A DNA stretch of 64,000 nt from Vandiemenella viatica (GCA_031002005.1 CM061920.1:104715447-104779446); one strand, 5' to 3'; shown: positions 1-11,396, counted from the stretch's first letter. Notes: generated by a model from the sequence alone, not told the origin. Numbers and translations: made by a program.

Positions 1-739
1 GAGGTACAGTTATAGTATTATTGCACTGGAGTCTCTACCTACGCAACCAGTGATCGATTTTTCTATAAGCAGAATGAAGAAAGTGTTAAAAATCCTCTGA
101 ATCTGCGTTACAATGAATTCACTTGGTCGGACTAGTTTTTCTGGTTGAATATTATTCTAAAGCAGGATGGACAGTTTACTAATAGCTATATATTGATTAT
201 TAAGTACTCTGACATTGCAGTAAAATATTTATGATCTGACTAGTGTTTTTTTTCTCTTTTAAAACGTAATGAGGTTTTTTTGGTAAACTCCACAAGCATA
301 TTTGTGATACCCATCTCTCACGAATGGCAAATCATTCCTCTTCAAAAATATTTTATACGCAGTAAAGAATTTGATAGAGAAAATGTTCTCACTTTATGAT
401 GTATAAAGTGATTCCTTCCGTTGAAGATTCTTGTTTCAAAGTTAGAGGGCTTAAAAGGCAGACACGAGGAAAATGTTAATTAAATAGAGTAAAGCATGAA
501 AGCTTTAGCAGCAACTGGTTTGAAATCTTTTTAGCGTTTTACCAAAAATAAATAATTGAGAGAATTTTTTTTGAACGCTCCCAACGAATTGGTGTCGTAT
601 GATGTTTAAGATTCCATTTTGTAACACGTATCCCGGTATATTTCACAAGCCCCGTTTTCCCGGGTGTGTTGCTAATTATACTAATACCTCTGGTGCTCTT
701 AATTTCTGCCCCGACGGCGTTCATTTAGGTAGTACGCTG

Positions 740-1085
740 ATGTGAACGCCGGCCCAAAAGAATCTCATTAGGTTTTAAGCGTTTTAATCTCCGGCGCGTG
801 CCTGCAGGTTGGCAAGCCTGCCGCACAGTAGACGAATGCGGTTAAGTTGGGCGTGGCCGAACCACAGCGGACCCTCCGTATCGCCGGAGCTGCGTGCCGC
901 TGCTTACGAATGCCTTCATTTCTACTGTGGCTTCCTTTTTGTGCCTCCGATGTTCTGCCGTGTGGAGGTCGGAATAGCAGCACTTTTCGTGGACGGACCG
1001 GGGACGCGGGTAAATGATAAAGATCTGAGCGTAATTGAATTTCAAAACGAATTTCCAGCCTTCTAGGGGATGTTTTGTCGCAGAA
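740..1085. promoter_or_regulatory. GC/CpG-rich island 1
   Basis: A 345-bp block that is sharply GC- and CpG-rich (CGGCGCGTG, CGGACCGGGGACGCGG) within AT-rich flanks. Overlapping open frames exist on both strands, none with a recognisable domain. It could be a regulatory element, an untranslated first exon or a relic; sequence alone does not decide. Confidence 0.35.
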
Positions 1086-4069
1086 TCGCACCTCTACCCG
1101 ATTTTACTGCAGTAGAAAAAACTAAATGTACCTCATACTTTTAAAGTAAAATAAAGCCTTCCATAAGGTTGTTCTGATACAATGTGCTAATTTATATTAA
1201 GTTACAATGTTTGATGATACTTCCGTTCATACCGTTGACCAATTTTGTCTTGCGCGTTTTGCGAGATACCTTCGCTGCTACTTGAAGTGAATTTCCATAG
1301 CAAAAAAGACTATTAATTGCAAATGTAAAGTTCATCAGATCTTCAACGTTTTCAGTGAGGTCCTTTGTAAGAAAATTACGAGAGATCACTGGTCCGTCCA
1401 CGTTCTTGATTAATGACATAATGGAATGGATATTAAAACCAAAAAAAAACAACATATTATAGACTTAAAAACATTGCCATCATAACCAAAAGTAATGCAT
1501 TTCTATTAGGATCTTGTTGTGTCACATTTTGAATATAGTTGTTTCATTATGTAATTAACAAAATAGGGGTATGCAAAGAAGAAACCAGAAAGATTAATTT
1601 TGTGCTTATATGCAGATTATATTGTTTTCCGACTGAATGGAATTGTGGTTAGCTCCTATAAATAACTATATTTTAAAACACGTAAAGAAACTTACTCAAG
1701 AAAGATTATTTGGATACTCTATGAAATATCTACCGCTTACAGAAAATAGTATTTATTTATCAAACAAATATATGATCTCGAGAGGACAGTCTAAGTATAT
1801 TTAAATATGTGAACAGTACAAGGAAAAGCAACGTATTACTGAAAAAAAACAGGTACATAATATAAAATCTGTTTCATAGGCTCAAAAGTATTAGGACATA
1901 CGCTTCAGGCTCCATCATATATGACTGAAAGTTATAGAGTTTAGTTTACTGTGAATCATAAAAATGTCCGACGAATCAGCAAAAGACTTACGCTGAAACC
2001 AATTAAGTGAATATCATGCTACATTTCAAAAGAAGAAATGTGTCAGTCAAAACTCCTCGGCACTACTAGAATCTGATTCATGCAGCAGTTATCCAAGAAA
2101 ACATAAACATTCAAATCTACAACGTATTATTTCGTGTTGTCTTTTAAGTACTTCGTTTATATTTATTTTGTAGTCATACACTTACAACATGATGCGCATC
2201 GAATAAAATGATGACATAAAATTCTCAATGTTTTAACTTTTACCTTTATAGTGATTGCATATCGTAAAATCGTGCAAAAAACGCTTTATAAATTATGATA
2301 TTTTACTATGGAAATATACAGATTTTGTTTTGATTACTATACTACTAGTGTAAAGACGTGAAAAAACTTAAACTATCCTATTCAAATACTGGAACAGGTT
2401 CCTCAGATATGTTTAATACTATGTAATTAATAACCATTTCTGAAGCGTTGTTTTGACATTTTTGAACAAAATGTATATATTAACGCCACTAATAGATACG
2501 TTTATGAAAAATTTAAAAATAAAAATAATTTTCCTTTGTACACCGTAATGAAATCAGAAGACGGAAAACTTCGTGCGATGTAAATCTCCCATCGAATTGT
2601 CAAACGATATTATTAGGGTACAAGATGAAAGATAAACACAGTCCTTTTTATCAAAGGTACAATGGACTATTTTGACGCTAAACTAATTCCTAGAATATGG
2701 TGCTTCCTCCAAGTTTCGCTTGGCAAATCCCCTAATGAACTGCATTCTGCTCAAAGCCCTCATCCAATTAGAACAGAATCATCTACCGACCTGTCACTTG
2801 CTAGAAACCGAGTTCAACGTACTACTGCACAGAACAGAGGACATTTCATTTCTTCAATTAAAAAAAGCAAAATAATGTTTCTTTATCCACATGAAGTGCT
2901 GAGTGTCCTTACGAGATAGGCATCCGTTAATTTGTTAATGTGTCATGATAAGTTCTTAAGAATTATGAAATAGTAAGCCATATCTTGAATGAGATGGAAT
3001 AATTATGCAATGTTAAGCTTACATCCTGTTAAGCCAGCCGTAATGCTGGGTTGGTGGACATGGTTTCTACATTCATTTAAAGGAACAGGGCAATAGAATG
3101 GAGGATATTTTAACCCTCTATGGTATATCCATGGTACTATATACAATATGTTGAGTGAATCTGGAGTAACGTTACGGACGTTGCAGTTCTGGAGTTTAAT
3201 TCGAAATCTCTTGCTTTACAGACCAAAGTACTTTTGTCTCCACAGGGGAAATAATTACTATTTTAATAATTATTTAAACCAGACGTAAAGTTTGTGAAAA
3301 AAGAAGTCGTAGTCCAGACTGATGAAAAATTCAAGATCCTTGTTTTAAATTAGTCGATACTTTTGTGGATTTAAACAGGAACTTGAATCCTATATACCAA
3401 AATTTGGTGCATTCAAAGGGCTATTTTAATTAATCTTAGTGACTGGGAAACAAATACCTGACAGTCCAAAAGGCTTATACTGATACCGAAAGATAAATAT
3501 TTGTTGAAACCTAACAATTTCAGATTTATATTGTTCCAGAATTTTCTACTTACCTACGGATTAAGAAACTAAGGTATAATAAAAAACCGAAAAAATAATA
3601 GTTATTTAAAGAAGTGGACAGATAATTAAACTTTCTAAGGCTATTGGAAATGTATATCTGTTCGCATTGTTTTTAAATTACCCTACTTAATAATAATTTT
3701 ACATCATTAGTACAGATTCCTATGCCGATAATATTTGTATTAGGTGATTCAAACCAATTACTTCAGTGTAGTAGTAATAGTATCAAAGTATAGTATTTGT
3801 ATTATGAAACGTCCAGATTCCTTCGTGCATTTAGAAACCCTAGAGAAATTGTCATTAAATATCTCTGAATGACGATCATAAGTTACTTATTAGAAAATTT
3901 AATACATTACATGCGTTCCATATGGACATGTTACTTTATTTCGTTTATGGTGGATTATCAATTGACATGAAATGGTTGGAAATTCAAGTTCTGCATCCTC
4001 CGATTGAAAAATGAATAAGGCGTGAAATGAGAGAGAAAAATTGACAGTATATTCACGAGAACGAGCAGC

Positions 4070-4470
4070 ATTTTGTTTGTAGCTGCGAGGACGATATAGC
4101 TGAAGGAATATCCTGTGGAGGCAGCAGGTTCGCACTGGGAACAAAAGGCCGGCGTTCTGTCGTTCTCCTGCGAACCAAGTGTTCGAACACAGAGGGGGTT
4201 GAGACCTAGCGACGGAGTTTCTGCGGTAGCTTTGTGGGAAAGACTGACAAGTGAATGAGCCACAGATTTATTTATGTGCCAAAATGCAAAGTGCCCCCTA
4301 AAGGTATTGTGTATTTTCTTTCTCTGAACCCAACGGAGCCACGGCCTTACTTTGGGGAGAGAGAGGTATTCGGGCGGGAGACGTCGCCGTGGATGAACTG
4401 GCGAGGAGCCAGCTGTTTCAGTGCGGCGGATAGTGTAATCTGCATAGGTGATGAGTGCTCTTGAATGGTA
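4070..4470. promoter_or_regulatory. GC/CpG-rich island 2
   Basis: A GC-rich block in AT-rich DNA, open on the minus strand for 186 codons (3958-4518) but without any domain I recognise. The frame reads as low-information sequence, so I list it as a possible regulatory island and not a gene. Confidence 0.3.
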
Positions 4471-5087
4471 ACCTTGAAGTGACGCGACTGGTGGGATTGT
4501 ATGCCATGTGTGGATCAATGCAGCTTGTGAAGATTGGCTGCAACAACGGTAATTATCGTTGAATAACTAAAACAAAGCATTGCACTTCAGTTTCGGTTGG
4601 ACCTGAAGCGGTCCTGGCAGTGAGACCTGCGTGATAAAGAGATTCCTTAGTGCGTTTTTTAATTAATTGTTAGTTGAGGTGGCGCCCAGATTAATTAAAA
4701 ATGTACATGTCCTAAATGTTTTTATTTCTACTCAAGAATGTAGTGGTTAAAACTGTCATGTTATTCTTGTTAATACATGATAAATTGTGAAATCACAAAC
4801 GTACTTTTTAATACAAAGGTATCCCAGCTAGGTAATTCATTATAAATTCATAAATAATTTTAATATATTAAAATTAATAATTTCTCCTCCGAACTTAAAA
4901 ATATTTTTAATACCGAATTTTAATGAACATTTCAGGCGAGAAAAAACTGAATTATATTGACAGTATAAACTTTTTTCTTTTGAAACTAAAGCAACAATTC
5001 CAATACTACAATACGAAAAACAGAAATCGATGGAATATTTTCCTTCGTTTCCAAATTAACACTTAGGTATACTTCAAAACACTCAGG

Positions 5088-5091
5088 CTAT
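5088..5091. repeat. Target-site duplication, left copy (CTAT)
   Basis: The four bases just outside the 5' LTR are CTAT and match 14395-14398 just outside the 3' LTR. Ty3/gypsy integrases typically make 4-6 bp duplications. The match fixes both element boundaries. Confidence 0.93.
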
Positions 5092-5720
5092 TGTATAGAC
5101 TGTAAGGATTTTCAATAGAATTAATGTATATCAGTGAAGGTAATTATTCTCAGGCCTCGCACAGAGACGTAACCTGATTCTTAATATTCAGCTTAGTCGA
5201 GAGGCTAGCAAGAACGTCCCGTGAGAAAGGGCACCTTAACCTTGGCTTTGAAAAATGCATGGTAAGGCCTTTTCAGCCAACCATAGATGCGCGCTATGCC
5301 CCTCCACTCACTGAGCTGTGGAGAGCGCAGTTAGAGTCCAGACATGCAGCATGTAAGATCACCAGAGTGAGCGTAATTGGCTTTATAGTAAGGTAATGTG
5401 TTCCGACTCTCTCTCTCTGCTGGCTGGGAAGGTTACTTTGACTGAAAGTTGCACTAAGATAAATAATTAGTAGATACCAGTTATTTCAAGAAGTATTTCA
5501 TGTATGTTCTCATGTACTCTTCAATTTTCATTTATTAAAGTCAGTCAACCTTCTAATTGCGCTTATTTATCGCATTCACCAATTTCCTACATACTATATG
5601 TTAGTAGGCACGTGATCGCTTCGGTCATAGAATCACATATCTTTGGTAAAACTAATCAGGGAGTGGTTGATCGAAGACGAACTCGCAGTTTCTTGTGGCA
5701 CTCTACCTTGGGTCGCTACA
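5092..5720 (+). repeat. 5' LTR
   Basis: A 629-bp repeat, identical by eye to 13765-14394 except for one T missing in a short T run near its end (about 5708). It starts TG and ends CA. It contains a CT-rich run near 5406-5418 and the stretch ATTAAAGTCAGTCAACC near 5534, whose TCAGT core resembles insect initiator elements. That would suit a TATA-less promoter, but no transcript start can be proven from sequence. Confidence 0.96.
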
Positions 5721-5735
5721 GAAACAAAATAAAAA

Positions 5736-5753
5736 TGGTGTCAGATTTTGGGG
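5736..5753 (+). other. Putative primer-binding site (tRNA-Leu-like)
   Basis: TGGTGTCAGATTTTGGGG lies 15 bases after the 5' LTR. The TGGTGTCAG core is the complement of a tRNA 3' end of the leucine type used by several insect gypsy-like elements. The match weakens after nine bases, and a gap between LTR and primer site is known in this group. The tRNA identity is from memory and is tentative. Confidence 0.6.
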
Positions 5754-6212
5754 TAGATCACGTGATATCGGTGATTGTTGATTGCAGAAAATTTTGAAAA
5801 TTTTTGGAAAGTTATTTTCCTGTTAGTACGGCATAGAGACGGATCTTCTCTATCGCTGTAACAAATTTTCTTAGGCGTAGAAGCCGCAGAGAGTGGAACA
5901 CAAAGCCAGAAACGGAACGAGAAGTCAGTGAAGCAAAGTAATTTTGCGAGCTTAGAGAGTGCACCTTGGAGCTGAAACAGGAGACGTACAGGACGCGACC
6001 GATAAGCAGTTGGAAGTTCGGAGGCCAGTGGACAGAGGGCGCCAGCGGCGGACTACCCAGCAGGCATCACCATTGCAGAGACGGGTGGACGGCGGCGACC
6101 AATCAGAGAGCGTCTTCACCACAACAAACCGGACAGCGCCATATTCGAGTTGGAGCAGCTATAGCAGACGACAGCGCATCAAAAGTGAGTAAGCGCTGCG
6201 CAGTGATTCAAA
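5754..6212 (+). other. Retroviral leader (5' untranslated region before gag)
   Basis: About 460 bases between primer site and gag start, GC-richer than the LTR. It includes open stretches in two frames near 5960-6230 that lack a good ATG and show no family similarity. I read it as untranslated leader, probably holding packaging signals. It carries the candidate env splice donor at 6184/6185. Confidence 0.6.
6179..6190 (+). promoter_or_regulatory. Putative splice donor for env subgenomic RNA
   Basis: The sequence CAAAAGTGAGTAAG has a near-consensus 5' splice site, with the exon ending at 6184 and GTGAGT starting at 6185. It lies 29 bases before the gag ATG. An intron from 6185 to 11396 would remove gag and pol and join the leader to the env start. 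Errantivirus env genes are known to be expressed from spliced RNA. The pairing of these two sites is inferred. Confidence 0.55.
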
Positions 6213-7178
6213 ATGAATGCAGCAACGAGTGAAGTGAATAGTGAAGAGGGTAGTGTGGGAAAATTGCCAGTTTCAGAAGCATTAAAGTTAATTGCGAATA
6301 CATTTAGTGGCGAGAAAGACGAATTACAACCATTCATTGAAAATGTTTCTACTGCATTTAAATTAGTTGCTAAGAAAGATCATGATGTTCTTCTTCATTT
6401 TGTCAAATCCAAAATCCTTGGTAACGCCAGGAGCAAATTGCTCGTAAGACAATTTACAAAAACATGGGAATCTGTAAAGGAAATTTTAATTGAAAATTAT
6501 GGGGAGAGGCGTTCTTTGGATCATTACGCTTGTAATCTTTTTGCAGCACGTCAGGGAAAAACAGAACCAATTGTTGAATGGGCCGCTAGAATCGACAGGC
6601 TCTCACATGATTTCAGAAATGCTGTAGCTAAGGAAATTCCTGAGGAGGACGTAAAAGGGAGTTTAACTTTAGTTGACAGACTATCTCGCATCACATTCAT
6701 CAATGGCTTAAGCAATGACAGTATTCAGACAATTGTTCGGGCACGGGGTTCCACTATCACGTTGCCTGTTGCCATAGAGATAGCAAGCGTTGAAGAAAGC
6801 GCGTTAATGTCACAAAAAGAAAAGGCATTCGTTGGGCGTTCAGACACACGCACCACACAGGGTAATGTCACTAAAAGGTGTTATTTGTGCAATAAGCTAG
6901 GTCATATCAGTAAGGATTGTAGAAGCCAACCCATCTGTCAAATATGTCGAGAGAAAGGGCACACTGCAACAGCTTGTAAAACACGCACACAGTACAGACG
7001 AATAAGTTCTGTCACATGCAAATTCTGTCACCGAAAGGGTCATGTTGTTGCCGATTGCAGAGTAAAGAGTGCAGTCTGTTTCAGATGTAACCGTTCGGGA
7101 CACTATGCGTCAAATTGCCGCAACAATGACAACACACAAAAAGAGAACAAGGTTTCGGGAAACGAGCGAAGGGTGTGA
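6213..7178 (+). CDS. gag: Gag polyprotein with four CCHC zinc knuckles
   Basis: An open frame of 321 residues from ATG 6213 to TGA 7176-7178. Residues 1-210 form an alpha-helical capsid-like region of the retrotransposon Gag type. The C-terminus holds four CX2CX4HX4C zinc knuckles at residues 223-236, 242-255, 269-282 and 289-302, for example CYLCNKLGHISKDC. These bind the genomic RNA for packaging. Four knuckles is many; several classical Drosophila errantiviruses have none. The frame is intact, unlike pol. Pol opens in the -1 frame at about 7130, overlapping the last 16 codons of gag, and an A run at 7138-7142 could serve as a slip site. Start choice: ATG 6213 is the first ATG in this frame with a good context and lies just after the candidate splice donor. 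Confidence 0.93.
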   Translation: MNAATSEVNSEEGSVGKLPVSEALKLIANTFSGEKDELQPFIENVSTAFKLVAKKDHDVLLHFVKSKILGNARSKLLVRQFTKTWESVKEILIENYGERRSLDHYACNLFAARQGKTEPIVEWAARIDRLSHDFRNAVAKEIPEEDVKGSLTLVDRLSRITFINGLSNDSIQTIVRARGSTITLPVAIEIASVEESALMSQKEKAFVGRSDTRTTQGNVTKRCYLCNKLGHISKDCRSQPICQICREKGHTATACKTRTQYRRISSVTCKFCHRKGHVVADCRVKSAVCFRCNRSGHYASNCRNNDNTQKENKVSGNERRV

Positions 7179-8457
7179 GAGATAACAGCCACTCTTACAC
7201 TCGTCAGTATGGCCAAGTACACACGGTAGGCTGTGAGCATGAAAATGATTTTATATCAAAATTGATTGCGAACAAGTGAACAATGGGGAGATACTCTGTC
7301 TCCTTGATACAGGCGCACAGATTTCACTTATACACAAAAATGCATTAGCAAGAAACGTTTCAATTGACACAAAGAAAACATTAAGTATAAAGGGAATTAT
7401 GTCACATACAGTTAGAACTAAAGGAACGGTAATATTACACTTAAAGTTGGGTAAGCATGTATTCATTAAACATAGATTTCATGTTGTGGAAGAATCTGTA
7501 GATCTGGTGAAGGAAGGATTAATCGGGAGAGATTTTTTAATTAAACAGGGAGCAATAATTAATTATGAAAATATGTCTGTATGTATCAGTGGTCATTCTA
7601 GTCCCATAATGACAGCTCCAGAGAAGAGCAGTAAACACAGTAAACATGCTAGAAGGGTTTCGAAAGGGTCAAAAAATTTGCAAGGAAAATCTTCTACGAT
7701 ACAGAGTAACGTAAACACTGAGGTCCCACATAAAAACACTGGTAGAAGACGAAGGAACAAAGTCAACAGAAAGAATAATTATCGTGGTAGAAACGAGGAT
7801 GACAAACAAAACAGTGAGGAAGTCACTACACAGCCTGTACAGAGTAAACAACAGAATCACACTCAACCACAAGAACATCAAGTAGAAGTATCTGATCGGA
7901 GAGATGCTAGCGATGTCAGTCAAAATAGGGACAATACGAGACAGCTGAGCAACAGTTCTAGAAAGGCAAAAGAAAGTGTAAGTCTTCCAGACGACTATAC
8001 AGTGAAATTAGGGCCGAGAGAAGAACGTATTTTGCGAGTTCAGGTTCAATGTAAAAATAGTGCTGAAGCTCTTATAGCAAAACAAGAAATAATCGAAGGC
8101 GTTTTTATTCCTGAATCATTAGTTAAAGTTGAAAATGGCACTTGTATTTTGTCTATGCTAAACACCAGAGAAGATAATGTTGAGTTCTACTGCGGTGCGA
8201 TATCAGCTGAGCCGTACTGCGCAGAGCGCGATACGACGTCACAGTCACGTGATAACACAGCTGACAGTCAGGCAGCCATTCGAGTTTGCGGAGGTAAACA
8301 ACCAACCGGTAATAGATCACCCGACCAAGGGAAAACGCGCACCAGTTTATTAAAAGACCATTTAAGAGTAGATCATTTAAATGACGAAGAAAGGCAATCC
8401 ATTTTGAAATTTGTCTATTGTATAATGATATATTTCATCTTCCCGGCGATAAACTGA
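7130..8457 (+). pseudogene. pol: pol part 1: N-terminal region, aspartic protease and linker, frame-broken
   Basis: Two frames carry this part. The first (7130-7279, -1 relative to gag) reads as coding until a TGA at 7277-7279. A second frame is open from 7249 and carries the retroviral aspartic protease motif LLDTGAQ near 7306-7326. The reading therefore shifts once around 7249-7276, with no ATG at the change. After the protease (to about 7600) comes a roughly 125-residue segment rich in K, R, N, Q and S (about 7610-7980). A folded linker typical of gypsy Pol follows, ending at TGA 8455-8457, after the sequence has already shifted frame near 8413-8425. The protease would cleave Gag-Pol; the polar insert has no known role that I recognise. 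Confidence 0.88.
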
Positions 8458-9512
8458 CGCACACTAACACAATTACACATGAAATTAAATTGAAGCCAGA
8501 AGCTCAGGGTACAGTTATCAACCAAAGATCCTACAGAATCCCAGACACTATGAAGCCTGTTTTGAAGAAGGAAATTGATCAAATGCTTGAAGACGAAATT
8601 ATTGTTCCATCTACTAGTGCTTGGAACTTTCCATTGATTATTTTACCTAAGAAGCCAGATGCCAGTGGTAAGCAACGTTATAGAGTCGTGGTAGATTTTC
8701 GTAAATTAAATGATATCACTGTAGGTACAGTTTTTCCATTACCACTAATTTCAGAAATTCTTGACTCACTGGGGAAGGCAAAGTACTTTTCAACTTTAGA
8801 TTTAGCACAGGGTTATCACCAAATATTGATTAAGGAATCTGACCAACCTATGACCGCATTCAGTACGGGTCAAGGTCACTTTATGTTTCGTAGAATGGCT
8901 CAAGGTTTGACCTCGGCGCCGGCTAGTTTTCAGAAAATGATGTCTATTGTTCTTACTGGACTGGAGGGAGACCGTTGTTTTGTGTACCTCGACGATCTAA
9001 TTTGTTTCGGTCCAAATTTGGAATCCCACAATGAGAGATTAAGAAATATTTTTGATAGATTAAGAACTCATAACCTTCGCCTTCAGCCAAACAAATGTGA
9101 ATTCTTACGAAAGGAAGTAACTTACTTGGGACACAAGCTGACAGAAAATGGTGTTTCCCCAGATCCACAAAAAATTGGAAAGGTTCAGAATTACCCAACT
9201 CCTCAAACTACAAAAGAATTAAAAACATTTCTTGGGTTCGTTAGTTATTACCGTCGTTTCATAGAGAATTTCAGCAAGATAGCCAAACCATTGTATGAGT
9301 TGTTGAAGAAAAATGTACCGTACGAGTGGAGTCAGAAAACTGATAACGCTTTTCAAACTCTGAAGGACAAATTGATTTCAGCGCCAGTTCTAGCGTACCC
9401 CGATCCAGATCTTCCTTATATCATTAGCACGGACGCTAGTTCGTACGCGATCGGAGCTGTGCTTTCTCAAGGGCAATTAGGGTCAGATAGACCTATAGCG
9501 TATATTTTCTAG
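8418..9512 (+). pseudogene. pol: pol part 2: reverse transcriptase and start of RNase H, frame-broken
   Basis: An open frame of about 364 residues. The fingers and palm are intact, with VVVDFRKLNDITV, the first catalytic aspartate in STLDLAQGYHQI, and the active site FVYLDDLI near 8979-9002. The thumb and connection follow (TFLGFVSYYRRFIENF). RNase H begins with the first catalytic Asp in ISTDASSYAIGAVLSQ near 9424-9471. The frame ends at TAG 9510-9512 within RNase H, while the continuation lies in another frame from about 9508, which points to one inserted or lost base near 9501-9508. As family knowledge, this enzyme copies genomic RNA into DNA from the tRNA primer. Confidence 0.95.
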
Positions 9513-9516
9513 AACA

Positions 9517-10227
9517 TTGAATAAAGCAGAAACCGGATATTCGACCTCGGAAAAAGAAGCTCTTTCGCTGACATGGTCCGTAAAACAATTCAGGCCATAT
9601 GTCTTTGGCAGACACTTTACCGTATATACTGACCACCGCCCATTAATATGGATCTTTAGTGTCAAAGACCCATCGTCCAGATTGCTCAGATTTAGATTGA
9701 AACTCGAGGAATATGATTACACTATTGTTTACCGAAAGGGGAAGTCCAACACAGTTGCAGACGCACTTAGTAGGATTAGAGAAGTGAGGGAAGTGCAAGA
9801 AACATCGCAGTCAGAACCTGCCACAGACGAAACAATGGACACTAGTGGAGAAACCTCGTCACCCACAGCTGATGCGCAAATTCAAACAAACGAGAATGAA
9901 TTCCCCACGTTAACGGAGGAGGAAAAGCGAGCAATACTTAAGGAAGCTCACGACAGTCCTTTAGCTGGGCACCAAGGAATAGCTAAAACTTATGAAAGAA
10001 TTAGGAGGTATGTTCAGTGGCCAGGCATGAAGTCATATATCGAAAATTATGTTAAACATTGCGATAGTTGTCAGAAAAACAAACACACAGTCCCACATAC
10101 AAAAATGCCATTGGAGCTCACTAAGGCACCTGAATACGTGTTCGAACGATGTGCTACGGACGTGGTTGGGCCACTTCCGGTTTCAAATAATGGGAACAGA
10201 TTGTGCTTACGTTTCAAGACGAATTGA
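9517..10227 (+). pseudogene. pol: pol part 3: rest of RNase H and N-terminal integrase, frame-broken
   Basis: An open frame of 236 residues continuing RNase H, with catalytic residues in STSEKEALSLTW (Glu), VYTDHRPLIW (Asp) and NTVADALSR (Asp). A Ser/Thr/Glu-rich tether (about 9790-9920) follows. Next is the integrase HHCC zinc-binding domain, with HDSPLAGH and CDSCQKN near 9949-10077. The first catalytic Asp of the integrase core lies in CATDVVGPLP near 10150. Coding then leaves this frame near 10200, and a spurious tail runs to TGA 10225-10227. Confidence 0.93.
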
Positions 10228-10963
10228 CAAAATTCATAATGGCGATTCCCATCGCTAGGCAAGACGCGGACACAATAGCTCGAGCGTTGGTATTAGAAGT
10301 CATTTGCGTTATGGTTGTCCACAAATTTTGATCTCTGATAATGGTAGCTGTTTTATCAGCGAAACGTTGCAGCGAGTGTGTAAACTCTTAAAGATAAATA
10401 AGATACAAACTATGGCATATCGTCCACAGAGTAACTTTATCGAGAGGATGCACAGAGGACTTTCAGAGTACTTACGACATTACATTGATAAGAATCAAAG
10501 CACATGGGATGACTGGTTGCCTTATTTCGTATTTGTATTCAATACCAGTGTTCATAGTGCAACAGGATACACTCCACACGAATTAATGTTCGGTAGAATT
10601 CCAAATGTCCCTGGAATACTGCAAGCTGATCCTAAGGAAGTATGTTATTCGTATGATCAATATGCAGAGGAGCTACGAGCCATCTTACAGACGCTGCACA
10701 AACAGGCTAGAGAATTGAATCAAGGGTTGAAGGAAAAAAACAAACAATACTATGATAAAACACAGAATCCGCGAGAATTTGCGATTGGATCTAAAGTACT
10801 GTTGAAAGATCAATCGGTTCGTCGGGGTAGATCACAAAAGTTAGACAGTAGTTGGCGCGGACCATTTGTTGTAATTGGGAAACGTGGCACCAATGTTACG
10901 ATCCAACTCGGTCGATACAAGAGACTTACAGTACATGCAAACAGACTGAAGCCCTACCATTAA
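10203..10963 (+). pseudogene. pol: pol part 4: integrase core and C-terminal GPF/Y domain, frame-broken
   Basis: Integrase coding resumes in a second frame (about 10203-10302) and shifts again near 10302 into a third frame that is open to TAA 10961-10963. The core keeps the second catalytic Asp (LISDNGSCF) and the Glu (SNFIERMHRGL). Only 34 residues separate them, one fewer than the usual 35, because the residue normally present between Asn and the position before FIER is absent. The C-terminus has the chromatin/DNA-binding GPF/Y-type motif SSWRGPFVVIGKRG near 10849-10890. Integrase would insert the viral DNA with the 4-bp stagger seen as CTAT. Confidence 0.93.
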
Positions 10964-11396
10964 TTAATTAAGGTTAATAATTAGGAAGGAATCCTTAGTG
11001 GTTATAAGACAGCATAGAATAAGGTTAGGTGAGTTACAGTGAGTTTAATTAGGTATAGAGGGAGAAAACCGCATTCAAAACAAGCGAACGGATTGTAAAC
11101 ATAAGCACGTGGCGGCAGAGCACGTGGCACGCCCGCGCGAGTTGATAAGAGCACACTCCATGATGGCGGCGAGGCTTATTAGCGGACGAGCCCCGGCGTC
11201 CTTGTGACGTGGCGGTTGCGATAACACCAGCTGAGCCACTCCTACACGCACTGGGCATTTAACTGATAGCGAGACAGCAGTCGAACGCGGCGAGCGTAAT
11301 AATACATCACACACTTTCACCATTGCAGATAAACTTACACAATTGTTGATGAATTACCATAGTACACTTTACTAAGAATTAATTTTGCTGTTTCAG
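10964..11396 (+). other. Spacer between pol and env, GC-rich, with E-box pair
   Basis: A 433-base gap between the pol stop and env ATG. In many errantiviruses env overlaps or closely follows pol, so this is long. The middle (about 11090-11310) is GC- and CpG-rich, unlike the AT-rich ends. It holds the box CACGTG twice, 19 bases apart (near 11105 and 11124), in a short direct repeat. I see no coding signal. It ends in a pyrimidine-rich tract and splice acceptor. Confidence 0.6.
11381..11396 (+). promoter_or_regulatory. Putative splice acceptor abutting env ATG
   Basis: AATTTTGCTGTTTCAG ends at 11396, and the env ATG starts at 11397. The T-rich tract followed by CAG is a good 3' splice site, and its contact with the start codon suggests env is translated from spliced RNA with the leader donor at 6184/6185. 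Confidence 0.6.

Larger units (their letters stand above)
1..5087. other. AT-rich desert without recognisable genes
   Basis: Short open frames here look random, with no motifs. Two GC/CpG-rich islands stand out (listed separately). I see no clear transposon ends, tRNA or coding exon. Confidence 0.6.

Noticed and set aside
768..1091. Overlapping open frames of 67-107 codons on both strands
   Set aside because: All lie in CpG-rich sequence, conflict with each other and lack any recognisable motif.
3958..4518. 186-codon minus-strand open frame
   Set aside because: It overlaps a GC-rich block that is also open on other frames, and it shows no domain or signal. It is probably an effect of low stop density.
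5504..5797. 97-codon frame in the 5' LTR and its partner at 14177
   Set aside because: It spans LTR control sequence and runs out into different flanks. LTR frames of this kind are not expected to be translated in this group.
11049..11323. Minus-strand open frames between pol and env
   Set aside because: They lie in the GC-rich spacer against the direction of the element, with no family match.
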